NCBI GenBank assembly: GCA_964538085.1
Contig: CAZIDF010000005.1
Coordinates: forward strand, 62,001 to 126,000
DNA from: G020348385 sp964538085
GTDB lineage: Bacteria > Acidobacteriota > Aminicenantia > Aminicenantales > Aminicenantaceae
Reading direction: 5' to 3'
Length of the DNA stretch: 64,000 nt
Program-made: the position numbers and the translations under genes
In this document: piece by piece, positions 8,070 through 14,766 of the stretch
How the letters are laid out: each line of letters starts with the position of its first letter
Position numbering within the stretch: position 1 is the stretch's first letter
Notes under the pieces: generated by a model
The model's database searches: none
Told to the model about the DNA's origin: nothing
The model's input: only the letters and a program-made list of their open reading frames with translations

Positions 8070-10364
8070 ATGACAAAAAAATCATTTTTTACTATTATTC
8101 TACTAATTCTTATTCCAATGACCTTGGCTCAATTCACGTCAGCCTATCAACAGCGGCAAAATCGTCATCAGCTCAGGCAGGGACAAGAAAAATATTATTC
8201 CATCAGAGGTCAGATTGTTGATTGGGATACGAATTATGTTGAAAAAGCAGTGGTTTTGATCCCAGAGTTGGGAAAATCTGTAGAGACGGATGAACGGGGT
8301 GCCTTTGAGATTACGCAAATTCCACAGGGAAGCTACCATCTGGAAGTTTATGCAGAGGGCTTTTTAGAATATTGCTCTGATCCCTTTGACATAGCAGGGA
8401 ATAAGACCGGCTACAATATCGTCCTTACTAAAAGACTTACAGAAGAAATTGTGGTAACGGCAACCAGAACACAAAAGCTTTTTACCGAAACCCCTGTGAA
8501 GATTGCAGTAATAAGCCGGGAAGACATCGAAAGGAAAGCTCCGGCCAATCTTGCCGATACTCTTTATCAAACCACAGGGGTCAGAGTCGAAAACGATTGC
8601 CAAAATTGCAACTTCACCCAGGTCCGCATCAATGGTATGGAAGGAAAATACACTCAAATTCTCATTGATAGCTCTCCTGTTGTTAGTGCAATGACAGGTG
8701 TTTATGGTTTAGAACAGATCCCTGCAGAAATGCTGGATAGGATTGAAATTGTCAAAGGAGGCGGCTCGGTCTTATATGGAGGAAACGCGGTTGCCGGAGT
8801 GATAAATGTACTAACCAGGGAGCCGGATGAAAACAAAACGTTTCTAAAACTCCATCAAGAATCTGTTTCAGGGAAACCTTTCACCAATCTAGGATTTCGT
8901 TCCAGCCTTGTCTCCAAAGATCTAAACACAAAAGCCTATCTTTTCGGCAGCTACCAAGATAGAGAACCTGTAGATTTGAACGATGATGAATTTTCTGAAC
9001 TTGGCAGCATATCCAATACTTCCTTTGGGGTGAATCTTTATAATTATTTTTCTGGGATTAATGGCAAGCTTAAATTAAGCCTTTTCAGGATTTTCGAAGA
9101 ACGCAGAGGCGGAGATCTCTTCGATAATCCCCCACACGAAGCCAACACCGCTGAATGGATCAAAACGAACCAGATAGGCTTCAGCTCGGATTGGAATCAT
9201 TATTTGTCGGATAAGCTGCACTATAACCTCTCTTTCTCTCTTGTGGATGCCAAAAGAGATACGTATTATGGGAGCCATAAAGATCCTAGTGCCTATGGAA
9301 CAACAAAAAATCCTTTGCTGTTCCTGAATTCCCAGATCAATTATCAAATAGGGAGTCATGTCTTCTCGTTCGGGGCGCAACACAAACGAGATGAAATAAG
9401 AGATGAAGCGACTGGCTATGACAGGATAATCGAAGAGGTCTATCATGAAAGCGGTTTGTTTTTGCAGGATGATTTTCAAATAGGAAGCATGTTTTCCATA
9501 CTCACGGGATTACGACTGAATAGACATTCGGCTCTCGACAGGATGATCTTTACCCCTCGTGTGAGTATTCTTGTCAACCTATCTCGAGATCTAGGTTTTC
9601 GCACATCTTTCTCTACAGGATTTAGGGCTCCTCAAGTTTTCGATGAAGATTTGCATATCACTCAAGTCGGAGGGGAAGGGATGATGGTGAAAAACTCTCT
9701 GGATCTGAAAGAAGAAAAATCTTACAGTCTGAATAGCGGTTTCGATTACGCAAAGCAGTTCGAGAGGAACCTGATTCAATTCAGTGTAGAAGCGTTTTAC
9801 AATAAATTGACGAACACATTCGTTCTTCACGAAATCGAGCGAATAGAAAATGCCAGAATTTTTGAGAGAATAAACGGATCTGGTTCAAAAGTCTACGGAT
9901 TATCGATTGATTTTGGATTGGTTCTAGGTCCCAGATTTTCTCTCTCCTCGGGATGGACTTTCCAGCGAAGCCGACGCGATGAACCTGAACCAGACTTCAA
10001 TTCAATAATATTTTTCAGAACTCCCGATATGTATGGCTATGTCAATGTGAGTTTTAAAAGCAAAAAATGGGCAAACCTCGACCTTTCAGGTGAATACACC
10101 GGGTCTATGACAGTTCCTCACTATGCTGGTTATATTGACGAAGACAAGCTGGAAACAACTCCTTCTCTTTGGGTTGTGAATATCAAACTTAACAGATCCA
10201 TTAACATCACTGAAAACAGCAACGTCTCTTTATCTTTAGGTGTTTATAATGTACTTAATTCGTATCAAAAAGATTTGGATAAGGGAGTCGACCGAGATTC
10301 AGGTTACGTGTATGGGCCGGCAAAGCCCCGGTCCTTATATTTGGGCTTTGAATTTTCCTTTTGA
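8070..10364 (+). CDS. TonB-dependent outer-membrane receptor
   Basis: 764 residues with a strong AGGAGG ribosome site. Signal peptide about 1-24; a carboxypeptidase-regulatory-like (CarboxypepD_reg) domain at about 43-120; TonB box region near EEIVVTATR (about 127-135); plug at about 140-250 with IEIVKGGGSVLYGGNAVAGVINV; then a 22-strand-type barrel ending in the expected aromatic residue (LGFEFSF). The plug contains DCQNCNFTQVRING (C177, C180), a CxxC feature seen in one subgroup of receptors of Bacteroidota type. Substrate unknown; the CxxC protein just upstream favours a metal or metal-cofactor cargo. Confidence 0.93.
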   Translation: MTKKSFFTIILLILIPMTLAQFTSAYQQRQNRHQLRQGQEKYYSIRGQIVDWDTNYVEKAVVLIPELGKSVETDERGAFEITQIPQGSYHLEVYAEGFLEYCSDPFDIAGNKTGYNIVLTKRLTEEIVVTATRTQKLFTETPVKIAVISREDIERKAPANLADTLYQTTGVRVENDCQNCNFTQVRINGMEGKYTQILIDSSPVVSAMTGVYGLEQIPAEMLDRIEIVKGGGSVLYGGNAVAGVINVLTREPDENKTFLKLHQESVSGKPFTNLGFRSSLVSKDLNTKAYLFGSYQDREPVDLNDDEFSELGSISNTSFGVNLYNYFSGINGKLKLSLFRIFEERRGGDLFDNPPHEANTAEWIKTNQIGFSSDWNHYLSDKLHYNLSFSLVDAKRDTYYGSHKDPSAYGTTKNPLLFLNSQINYQIGSHVFSFGAQHKRDEIRDEATGYDRIIEEVYHESGLFLQDDFQIGSMFSILTGLRLNRHSALDRMIFTPRVSILVNLSRDLGFRTSFSTGFRAPQVFDEDLHITQVGGEGMMVKNSLDLKEEKSYSLNSGFDYAKQFERNLIQFSVEAFYNKLTNTFVLHEIERIENARIFERINGSGSKVYGLSIDFGLVLGPRFSLSSGWTFQRSRRDEPEPDFNSIIFFRTPDMYGYVNVSFKSKKWANLDLSGEYTGSMTVPHYAGYIDEDKLETTPSLWVVNIKLNRSINITENSNVSLSLGVYNVLNSYQKDLDKGVDRDSGYVYGPAKPRSLYLGFEFSF
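10321..10350 (+). terminator. Possible terminator overlapping the receptor stop
   Basis: CAAAGCCC and GGGCTTTG form an 8-bp perfect stem with a 14-base loop, followed by a T-rich stretch (AATTTTCCTTTTG) that includes the last codons and stop. It lies between convergent genes. Confidence 0.35.
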
Positions 10365-10404
10365 AATATAGCTCTCTTTTGCGGGCTGGAGAGAGTTCTC
10401 TGCA

Positions 10405-10656
10405 TTAGGTCATCGAATCCCTTTTGGTGACTACAGCCCGCATTCTATTTTTGTGTAACTTGGCTGTCACAATTTTCGATTTTGCTTTATTTGCACAGTC
10501 TGGATGAACGACATTTTTACCAATGTGGATTCTTTTTTCTTGACTGCCGAATGCGATATAACACACATCGCAGTAGTCAAGAGGAGCATCACTATTTCTT
10601 CTTATTCCATTCACCTCTGACACATTCGAGAGTTCGTCTCTTTCGAATTCATTCAT
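10405..10656 (-). CDS. Small CxxC...HxxC zinc-type protein
   Basis: 83 residues. An excellent ribosome site (AGGAGG, eight bases before ATG) supports it as a real gene. The core DYCDVCYIAFGSQ then VVHPDCANK gives C29, C32, H51, C54, a four-ligand zinc knuckle of treble-clef/LIM type, followed by a basic tail (KSKIVTAKLHKNRMRA). It lies 29 bases after the XRE-EIIA regulator on the same strand and is almost certainly cotranscribed with it. It might bind nucleic acid or assist the regulator; no family was recognised. Confidence 0.7.
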   Translation of the reverse strand: MNEFERDELSNVSEVNGIRRNSDAPLDYCDVCYIAFGSQEKRIHIGKNVVHPDCANKAKSKIVTAKLHKNRMRAVVTKRDSMT

Positions 10657-10685
10657 TGCTTGATCCTCCTAATGGAATGTATAGT

Positions 10686-11609
10686 CTAATGGATGTTTGC
10701 GTCATCCTCATCGAACAGGATCGATAAAATGTTTTTTTTGGAATTCGCCATCATAATCTCATCTATCAAAGTCGGGATTTGAAATTTTCGAGCAAAATAG
10801 GCCAATAGATTTAAGTGATTTCCTTGAAAATCAGGGTTGCTAAGAATCAAGCAGACGAGGTGAACCGGCTTTTCATCAATGGCACCGAAATCGATCCCTT
10901 CCGGGATTCTTGCAATTGAAACAATGGTCTGGTCAAGCTCGTCAACGAAGAGATGTGGGATGGCTGCCCCATTCCCGATTCCCGAGGAATCTTCAGCTTC
11001 GTTCGACATCAATTTCTTATATGCACGATCTGAATCTAAAGAGCCATAAATGGTGCTGACCCTTTCTATCATATATCTTAAAAGATCGCTCTTTTCCGCA
11101 AAGTCCAGTTTCTTAAAAACCAGGCGCGGATCCGTTGTTTCTGAGAATGACAGCTGACTCATGGGGGAGGGGAAATAATCTGGGGAATGCTTGGAGCTTC
11201 CTGGAAGCATGAAATCGGTAAAGTGATCTGCGCCGTAGCGCACAAGTTTTCTGAATCCTTCACCACCGAGACTTCGCATTAGAGCGATAATTTCAAAAAC
11301 ATCCTTTGATTCCATGCCGATGTTGACAGCCATCTTGATAAGCTCATTCAATTCCTGATGTCCTCGCAGGAGTAAAATTGAATCAGGATTAGGACGATGG
11401 CTCATCTCGATCAAAAGAGACACCGGGATACCGATGGTTTCAGCGATTTTTATCATTCGATCGTGTGTGGGGGCTGGTAGTTTCCCCAGTTCTACCTGAG
11501 AAATGTATGCCGGTGACACCTCCATCTTTTTTGCCAAAGCTCGGAGGCTGATGCCTGCTGCTGACCTCAGCATCCTTAACGTATGGCCGAACATCAATTG
11601 ATTCATCAT
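10686..11609 (-). CDS. XRE-family regulator fused to a PTS EIIA-like domain
   Basis: 307 residues from the ATG at 11609. An upstream in-frame start at 11744 is rejected because a consensus promoter lies inside that extension. Residues about 8-65 are an XRE helix-turn-helix (TLRMLRSAAGISLRALAKKM, VSPAYISQVELGKLPAP). Residues about 70-150 are a linker. Residues about 155-300 resemble PTS EIIA of the mannitol/fructose/Ntr type (PF00359), including GNGAAIPH with the candidate phospho-acceptor H219, then IVSIARIPEGIDFGAIDEKPV and LLAYFARKF. It probably senses phosphotransfer state and controls its own operon and perhaps the divergent alkaline phosphatase. No other PTS gene is in the window. Confidence 0.87.
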   Translation of the reverse strand: MMNQLMFGHTLRMLRSAAGISLRALAKKMEVSPAYISQVELGKLPAPTHDRMIKIAETIGIPVSLLIEMSHRPNPDSILLLRGHQELNELIKMAVNIGMESKDVFEIIALMRSLGGEGFRKLVRYGADHFTDFMLPGSSKHSPDYFPSPMSQLSFSETTDPRLVFKKLDFAEKSDLLRYMIERVSTIYGSLDSDRAYKKLMSNEAEDSSGIGNGAAIPHLFVDELDQTIVSIARIPEGIDFGAIDEKPVHLVCLILSNPDFQGNHLNLLAYFARKFQIPTLIDEIMMANSKKNILSILFDEDDANIH

Positions 11610-11622
11610 GTCTTTGTTGAAT

Positions 11623-11635
11623 GTAAAGTGTTTAC
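11623..11635. promoter_or_regulatory. Candidate operator for the XRE-EIIA regulator
   Basis: GTAAA-GTG-TTTAC, a perfect 5-3-5 inverted repeat, sits between the -10 box at 11641-11646 and the regulator's ATG at 11609, around the expected transcription start. Position and symmetry suit autorepression. Confidence 0.5.
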
Positions 11636-11640
11636 TTGAC

Positions 11641-11669
11641 AATATACGATCCGTCCCCTTTTTTGTCAA
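11641..11669 (-). promoter_or_regulatory. Sigma-70-like promoter of the XRE-EIIA operon
   Basis: On the minus strand TTGACA (11669-11664), a 17-base spacer, then TATATT (11646-11641). This near-consensus pair lies about 32 bases before the ATG at 11609 and fixes that start as the likely one. Confidence 0.7.
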
Positions 11670-11798
11670 GTTTTTTTTATGAAAAATGAATTTTATGAGT
11701 TTGTCCGGGTGTTCGTTCGGGTTGGTACTGCAGGTTGACTCCATCTAATCATCTGTGATAATAAAGCTCTTCATTTAGTGAACAACGAGTAAGCAAAC

Positions 11799-13154
11799 AT
11801 GAAGAAAAAATCCTTTGCTCTCATACTGGGCCTCTTGATCATTGGCCTTATTCTGTCTATTGTCCCTTCCTGCCGAAAAGCTCCCAGGCCGCTGAATATC
11901 ATTCTCATGATCACGGATGGTTGCGGTTACAACTGTTTCGATTTGGCCAGTCTTTACCAAAACGGCCAAACCGGAACACAGGTGTACGATTCCTTTCCCG
12001 TCCAATTCCCTGTCAGCACCTATTCTGCATCCTCCACACCTTACGATCCGCAAAAAGCCTGGGCCACGTTCGAATTTGTCCTCTCCGATCCCACAGATTC
12101 TGCGGCTGCTGCCACAGCCATGGCCACAGGCGTAAAAACAAACGATGACACCATCTGTCTCGATCCAGAAGGGAAAAAGCTCACGAGCATTGTCGAAGTG
12201 GCTGAAGAATTCGGGAAAAAAACAGGCGTGATCACATCGGTGAATTACTGCCACGCCACACCAGCTGCTTTTCTTACCCATGCGGCAAATCGCTACATGT
12301 ATGAAGATATTGCAAGGAAAATCATCAACGAGAGCACAGCTGACGTTATCATGGGATGCGGCCATCCCTATTATGACAGGTCTGGGAGGCCAGTCGAAGA
12401 ACCGAACTTTCGATATGTGGGTGATCAAGAAACTTGGGAAGCCCTTCTTCGCGGTGACATACTTACAGATTCCGACATGGACGGGCATCCCGACCCCTGG
12501 ACAGTGATCGAGACGGTTGAAGGATTCCGGGCCCTGATCGAGGGCCAGACCCCAAACAGAGTGTTCGGTATCGCTCCCATTTACAGAACGCTTCAACAGG
12601 AACGAGATGGTGATGGACAAGCTGATCCATACGCAGTCCCCCTCGTTCAGACCGTCCCGACGTTGAGTGAAATGGTCTCGGGGACGCTCAATGTCCTCGA
12701 TGATGATCCTGATGGTTTTTTTCTGATGATCGAAGGAGGAGCCATCGATTGGGCTTGTGAGGACAACCAGAAAGGCCGTCTGATCGAGGAACAGATATCC
12801 TTTAACCAGGCAGTGGAGGTTGTGGTGGATTGGATCGAGACCCACAGCCGGTGGGAGGATACCCTGCTCATTGTCACGAGCGACCATGAAACAGGATACA
12901 TCACAGGCCCTGGTTCAGGCAAAAACTGGAAACCCCTGGTGAACAACGGAAAAGGCAAGGTGCCGATAATGGAGTGGCATCATGATTACCACACCAACTC
13001 ACTCGTCCCTTTGTACGCCAAAGGATATGGCAGCGATCGGTTTGCCGCTTTAGCTGATGAGAAAGATCCTGTGCGGGGGCTTTACCTCGATAATACCGAG
13101 ATCGGGCTCCTCATGATAGAAGTGCTCAAGGAAAGAAGTTCCAAGACCAATTGA
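11799..13154 (+). CDS. Alkaline phosphatase, probable lipoprotein
   Basis: 451 residues of the PhoA-type alkaline phosphatase family. The leader (about 1-24) ends in VPSC (C25), an acceptable lipobox, so the enzyme is probably lipid-anchored in the periplasm or outer membrane. Visible active-site pieces: MITDGCG (D40, metal), PTDSAAAATAMATG (S101, nucleophile), SVNYCHATPA (H152 region), EGGAIDWACEDN, TSDHETG, and a last histidine in YHTNSLVPLYA. Family activity is phosphomonoester hydrolysis with zinc and magnesium. It diverges from the XRE-EIIA regulator, with 129 bases between the regulator's -35 box and this start, and ends 29 bases inside the convergent SNase-like gene. Confidence 0.9.
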   Translation: MKKKSFALILGLLIIGLILSIVPSCRKAPRPLNIILMITDGCGYNCFDLASLYQNGQTGTQVYDSFPVQFPVSTYSASSTPYDPQKAWATFEFVLSDPTDSAAAATAMATGVKTNDDTICLDPEGKKLTSIVEVAEEFGKKTGVITSVNYCHATPAAFLTHAANRYMYEDIARKIINESTADVIMGCGHPYYDRSGRPVEEPNFRYVGDQETWEALLRGDILTDSDMDGHPDPWTVIETVEGFRALIEGQTPNRVFGIAPIYRTLQQERDGDGQADPYAVPLVQTVPTLSEMVSGTLNVLDDDPDGFFLMIEGGAIDWACEDNQKGRLIEEQISFNQAVEVVVDWIETHSRWEDTLLIVTSDHETGYITGPGSGKNWKPLVNNGKGKVPIMEWHHDYHTNSLVPLYAKGYGSDRFAALADEKDPVRGLYLDNTEIGLLMIEVLKERSSKTN

Positions 13155-13623
13155 TATATTCTTTTTCCCATATTCCCAGTCCTTTTTCTTTAGCTTCTTT
13201 TTCGAGGTTGTTGTAATGCTTTAGGTTTTCTGGCAGGTATTTTCGATCGACTCGGGCATAACCTTTTTTAAGAAGGACTTCGTTGAAGCTTAGATATTCT
13301 CCCTTCCAATACCCGATTTCGATAAAAGGGTGCCCGTTTTCGTCACGGACGATGCCAGCGGTTGTATTGTCCGTCGTCCATGTGAATAGTTTCACCGTCT
13401 TTCCTTCCAGTTCTTTTTTGGTGAAGTCATAGATTTTGTAACCCCATATCTCATCTTGAGGAGGTGCCTTGATTCCTGTAAGCCGGGCAATGAATGTGTC
13501 GCCTATCTGGACGAGATCCCCGTTGAGTACTTTTTTTACAATTCCCGTGTTGGCTAGTGCTGAGACTGGGAGCAGACAAATCAATAGGATTAATAAGAAT
13601 TTTTTCTTTTTTATTGCGAACAT
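13126..13623 (-). CDS. Exported SNase-like (thermonuclease-fold) protein, active site degenerate
   Basis: About 165 residues. The ATG at 13623 is chosen for its AAAGGAGG site; an in-frame start at 13683 has none. Signal peptide about 1-24, then a staphylococcal-nuclease-like fold at 26-155 (GIVKKVLNGDLVQIGD, ARLTGIKAPP, FNEVLLKKGYARV, EKEAKEKGLGIWE). Aligned by eye with staphylococcal nuclease, D21 (here D36) and R35 (R47) are kept, but D40, E43 and R87 are replaced by K52, P55 and H98. It is therefore unlikely to cut nucleic acid and may bind a ligand. Its 3' end overlaps the convergent phosphatase gene by 29 bases. A decayed copy lies near 20.6 kb. Confidence 0.8.
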   Translation of the reverse strand: MFAIKKKKFLLILLICLLPVSALANTGIVKKVLNGDLVQIGDTFIARLTGIKAPPQDEIWGYKIYDFTKKELEGKTVKLFTWTTDNTTAGIVRDENGHPFIEIGYWKGEYLSFNEVLLKKGYARVDRKYLPENLKHYNNLEKEAKEKGLGIWEKEYINWSWNFFP

Positions 13624-13654
13624 AATAGCCTCCTTTGAAACGCTCATCGATTCA

Positions 13655-13683
13655 AGCATACAAGAAGGCATATCAGTCAACAA
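13655..13683 (-). promoter_or_regulatory. Possible promoter of the SNase-like gene
   Basis: On the minus strand TTGTTG (13683-13678), 17 bases, then TATGCT (13660-13655), about 32 bases before the ATG at 13623. Confidence 0.35.
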
Positions 13684-13739
13684 CTTAAGTCTTCATGACA
13701 ATCTGTTAAGGTGAGTTATATTGATTGGCCTCATTTTTG

Positions 13740-13781
13740 CCCCGGACTATTCTGATAAGGAACATCGAGATTAAGTCGGGG
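13740..13781. other. Stem-loop kept in both duplicated blocks
   Basis: CCCC-G-GACT pairs with AGTC-GGGG (8 bp, one bulged G, 25-base loop). The second block (about 20811-20853) has CCCCGGGCT and AGTCGGG at the matching place, where an A-to-G change turns an A-U pair into G-U and so keeps pairing. It may end transcription of the gene that stops at 13909, although no T-run follows. Confidence 0.35.
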
Positions 13782-13908
13782 TAATCGATCTTTGCATTAT
13801 GCCGAAGGGGATCATAAAGATCTCAGTTTGTTAGAATGGGTATTTTGGCACTGAAAATGGGCTTTTTAGGGGAAATAATAGGGAATTTAGCACTTAACTT
13901 CTTTAATT

Positions 13909-14330
13909 TTAATCTATTGGCGCAGCCAAGCAACTATTTTTACTATTTTTTCGAGGGCAGAGGTCGCAGGCTACTCTTGTCTTATCGATCTTGTCTTCAG
14001 GGCCGAAACCATAAACTCCTGAAACAGACTTAAAAGGGACCATGAGATAACTTTCATTTAATTGGACACCGATCCTTTTTCCGTCAAGCATTTCGAATAT
14101 TTTCTTTTGTTCTTCGATTGTCCATTTGTACTGGCCCGGCGAATATGCGCAGGTCGATCCCCAGCTTTCATGTTTGATCCCTTCTCTTTTGATTTTTTCA
14201 CCGACGAATTCACCAAGAATACCCAGCAAGCTGGTTGTGATGGTGTCCATTATGATGGTAGCCAATGTAACCCTAGATCGACTTGTCTCGTCAGTAATTC
14301 GATCCACCCCGTTGCCCAGGGTGATAATGT
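13909..14330 (-). pseudogene. 5'-truncated copy of the MetH-activation-like gene
   Basis: About 135 codons matching the C-terminal 60 percent of the intact gene at 21073-21759 (same pieces CAYSPGQYKWTIEEQKK, YLMVPFKSVSGVYGFGPED, RVACDLCPRKNS). The N-terminal 95 or so residues are missing and no ribosome site or start was found at the break. A nine-base insertion adds three residues (SKN) inside the terminal cysteine cluster, changing its spacing. It is still open, so either truncation was recent or a short product is made; a pseudogene is the simpler reading. Confidence 0.75.
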
Positions 14331-14363
14331 GCTGCCAATATAGGAACGTCCCAATAATGTTTT

Positions 14364-14403
14364 TTGATATTTTTTGTAATATACGATAATATATTATATC
14401 GTA
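14364..14403 (+). promoter_or_regulatory. Promoter and PadR-type operator
   Basis: TTGATA (14364-14369), 17 bases, TAATAT (14387-14392). An inverted repeat TACGATA-8-TATCGTA (14382-14403) covers the -10 box and the start region, so a repressor bound there would block polymerase. It lies 28 bases before the PadR gene and is the obvious autoregulatory site. Confidence 0.65.
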
Positions 14404-14430
14404 ATAAACGATTTAATAGAGAGACGCAAA

Positions 14431-14766
14431 ATGAAAGAAATAACCCGAATCGAAGAGACTATACTTCTTACGATATTCCGGCTGAAAGATCACGCCTATG
14501 GAGTGACAATCAAAGATCAAATAAAAAGACTGACAGGAAGAGATTATTTGTATAGTACGCTTTACACAACATTAGAACAGCTTGTCCGCAAAGGCCTAAT
14601 CGTAAAGCGCTTCGGGGAGCCAGCGCCCATCCGCGGTGGAAAACGCAAAATTTACTTCACTCTCACCGAAGAGGCTATCGCGGCATTGAAGAACACCTAC
14701 AATAAGCACAAGCTGATCTGGAGCGGGATTTCCGAGGGAACTCTCACAAAGAGCTACCTCAAATGA
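14431..14766 (+). CDS. PadR-family transcriptional regulator
   Basis: 111 residues, typical of short PadR proteins. The winged helix spans about 5-80 (TRIEETILLTIFRLKDHAYGVTIKDQI, YSTLYTTLEQLVRKGLI) and includes the family's GGKRKIYFTLTEEA wing. The stop overlaps the start of the downstream permease (ATGA at 14763-14766), so the pair is translationally coupled. A palindrome over its promoter suggests it represses this operon until an effector releases it. Confidence 0.9.
   Translation: MKEITRIEETILLTIFRLKDHAYGVTIKDQIKRLTGRDYLYSTLYTTLEQLVRKGLIVKRFGEPAPIRGGKRKIYFTLTEEAIAALKNTYNKHKLIWSGISEGTLTKSYLK

Larger units (their letters stand above)
13181..14330. repeat. Segmental duplication, block A
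   Basis: This stretch (SNase-like gene, gap, 3' part of a MetH-activation-like gene) matches 20614-21485 in the same orientation. From about 13840 to 14330 the two are nearly identical, for example across both gene ends and the CTATTGGCGCAGCC boundary. The SNase half is less conserved and has lost internal sequence in block B. Similarity stops abruptly at 14330, some 34 bases before the promoter of the first PadR-permease operon. Confidence 0.8.

Noticed and set aside
11610..11744. N-terminal extension of the XRE-EIIA regulator
   Set aside because: A near-consensus promoter and palindrome lie inside it, and family proteins begin near the helix-turn-helix.
13836..14033. 65-codon plus-strand frame inside duplicated block A
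   Set aside because: It runs across the antisense end of the truncated MetH-activation copy, has no ribosome site, and has no equivalent frame in block B.
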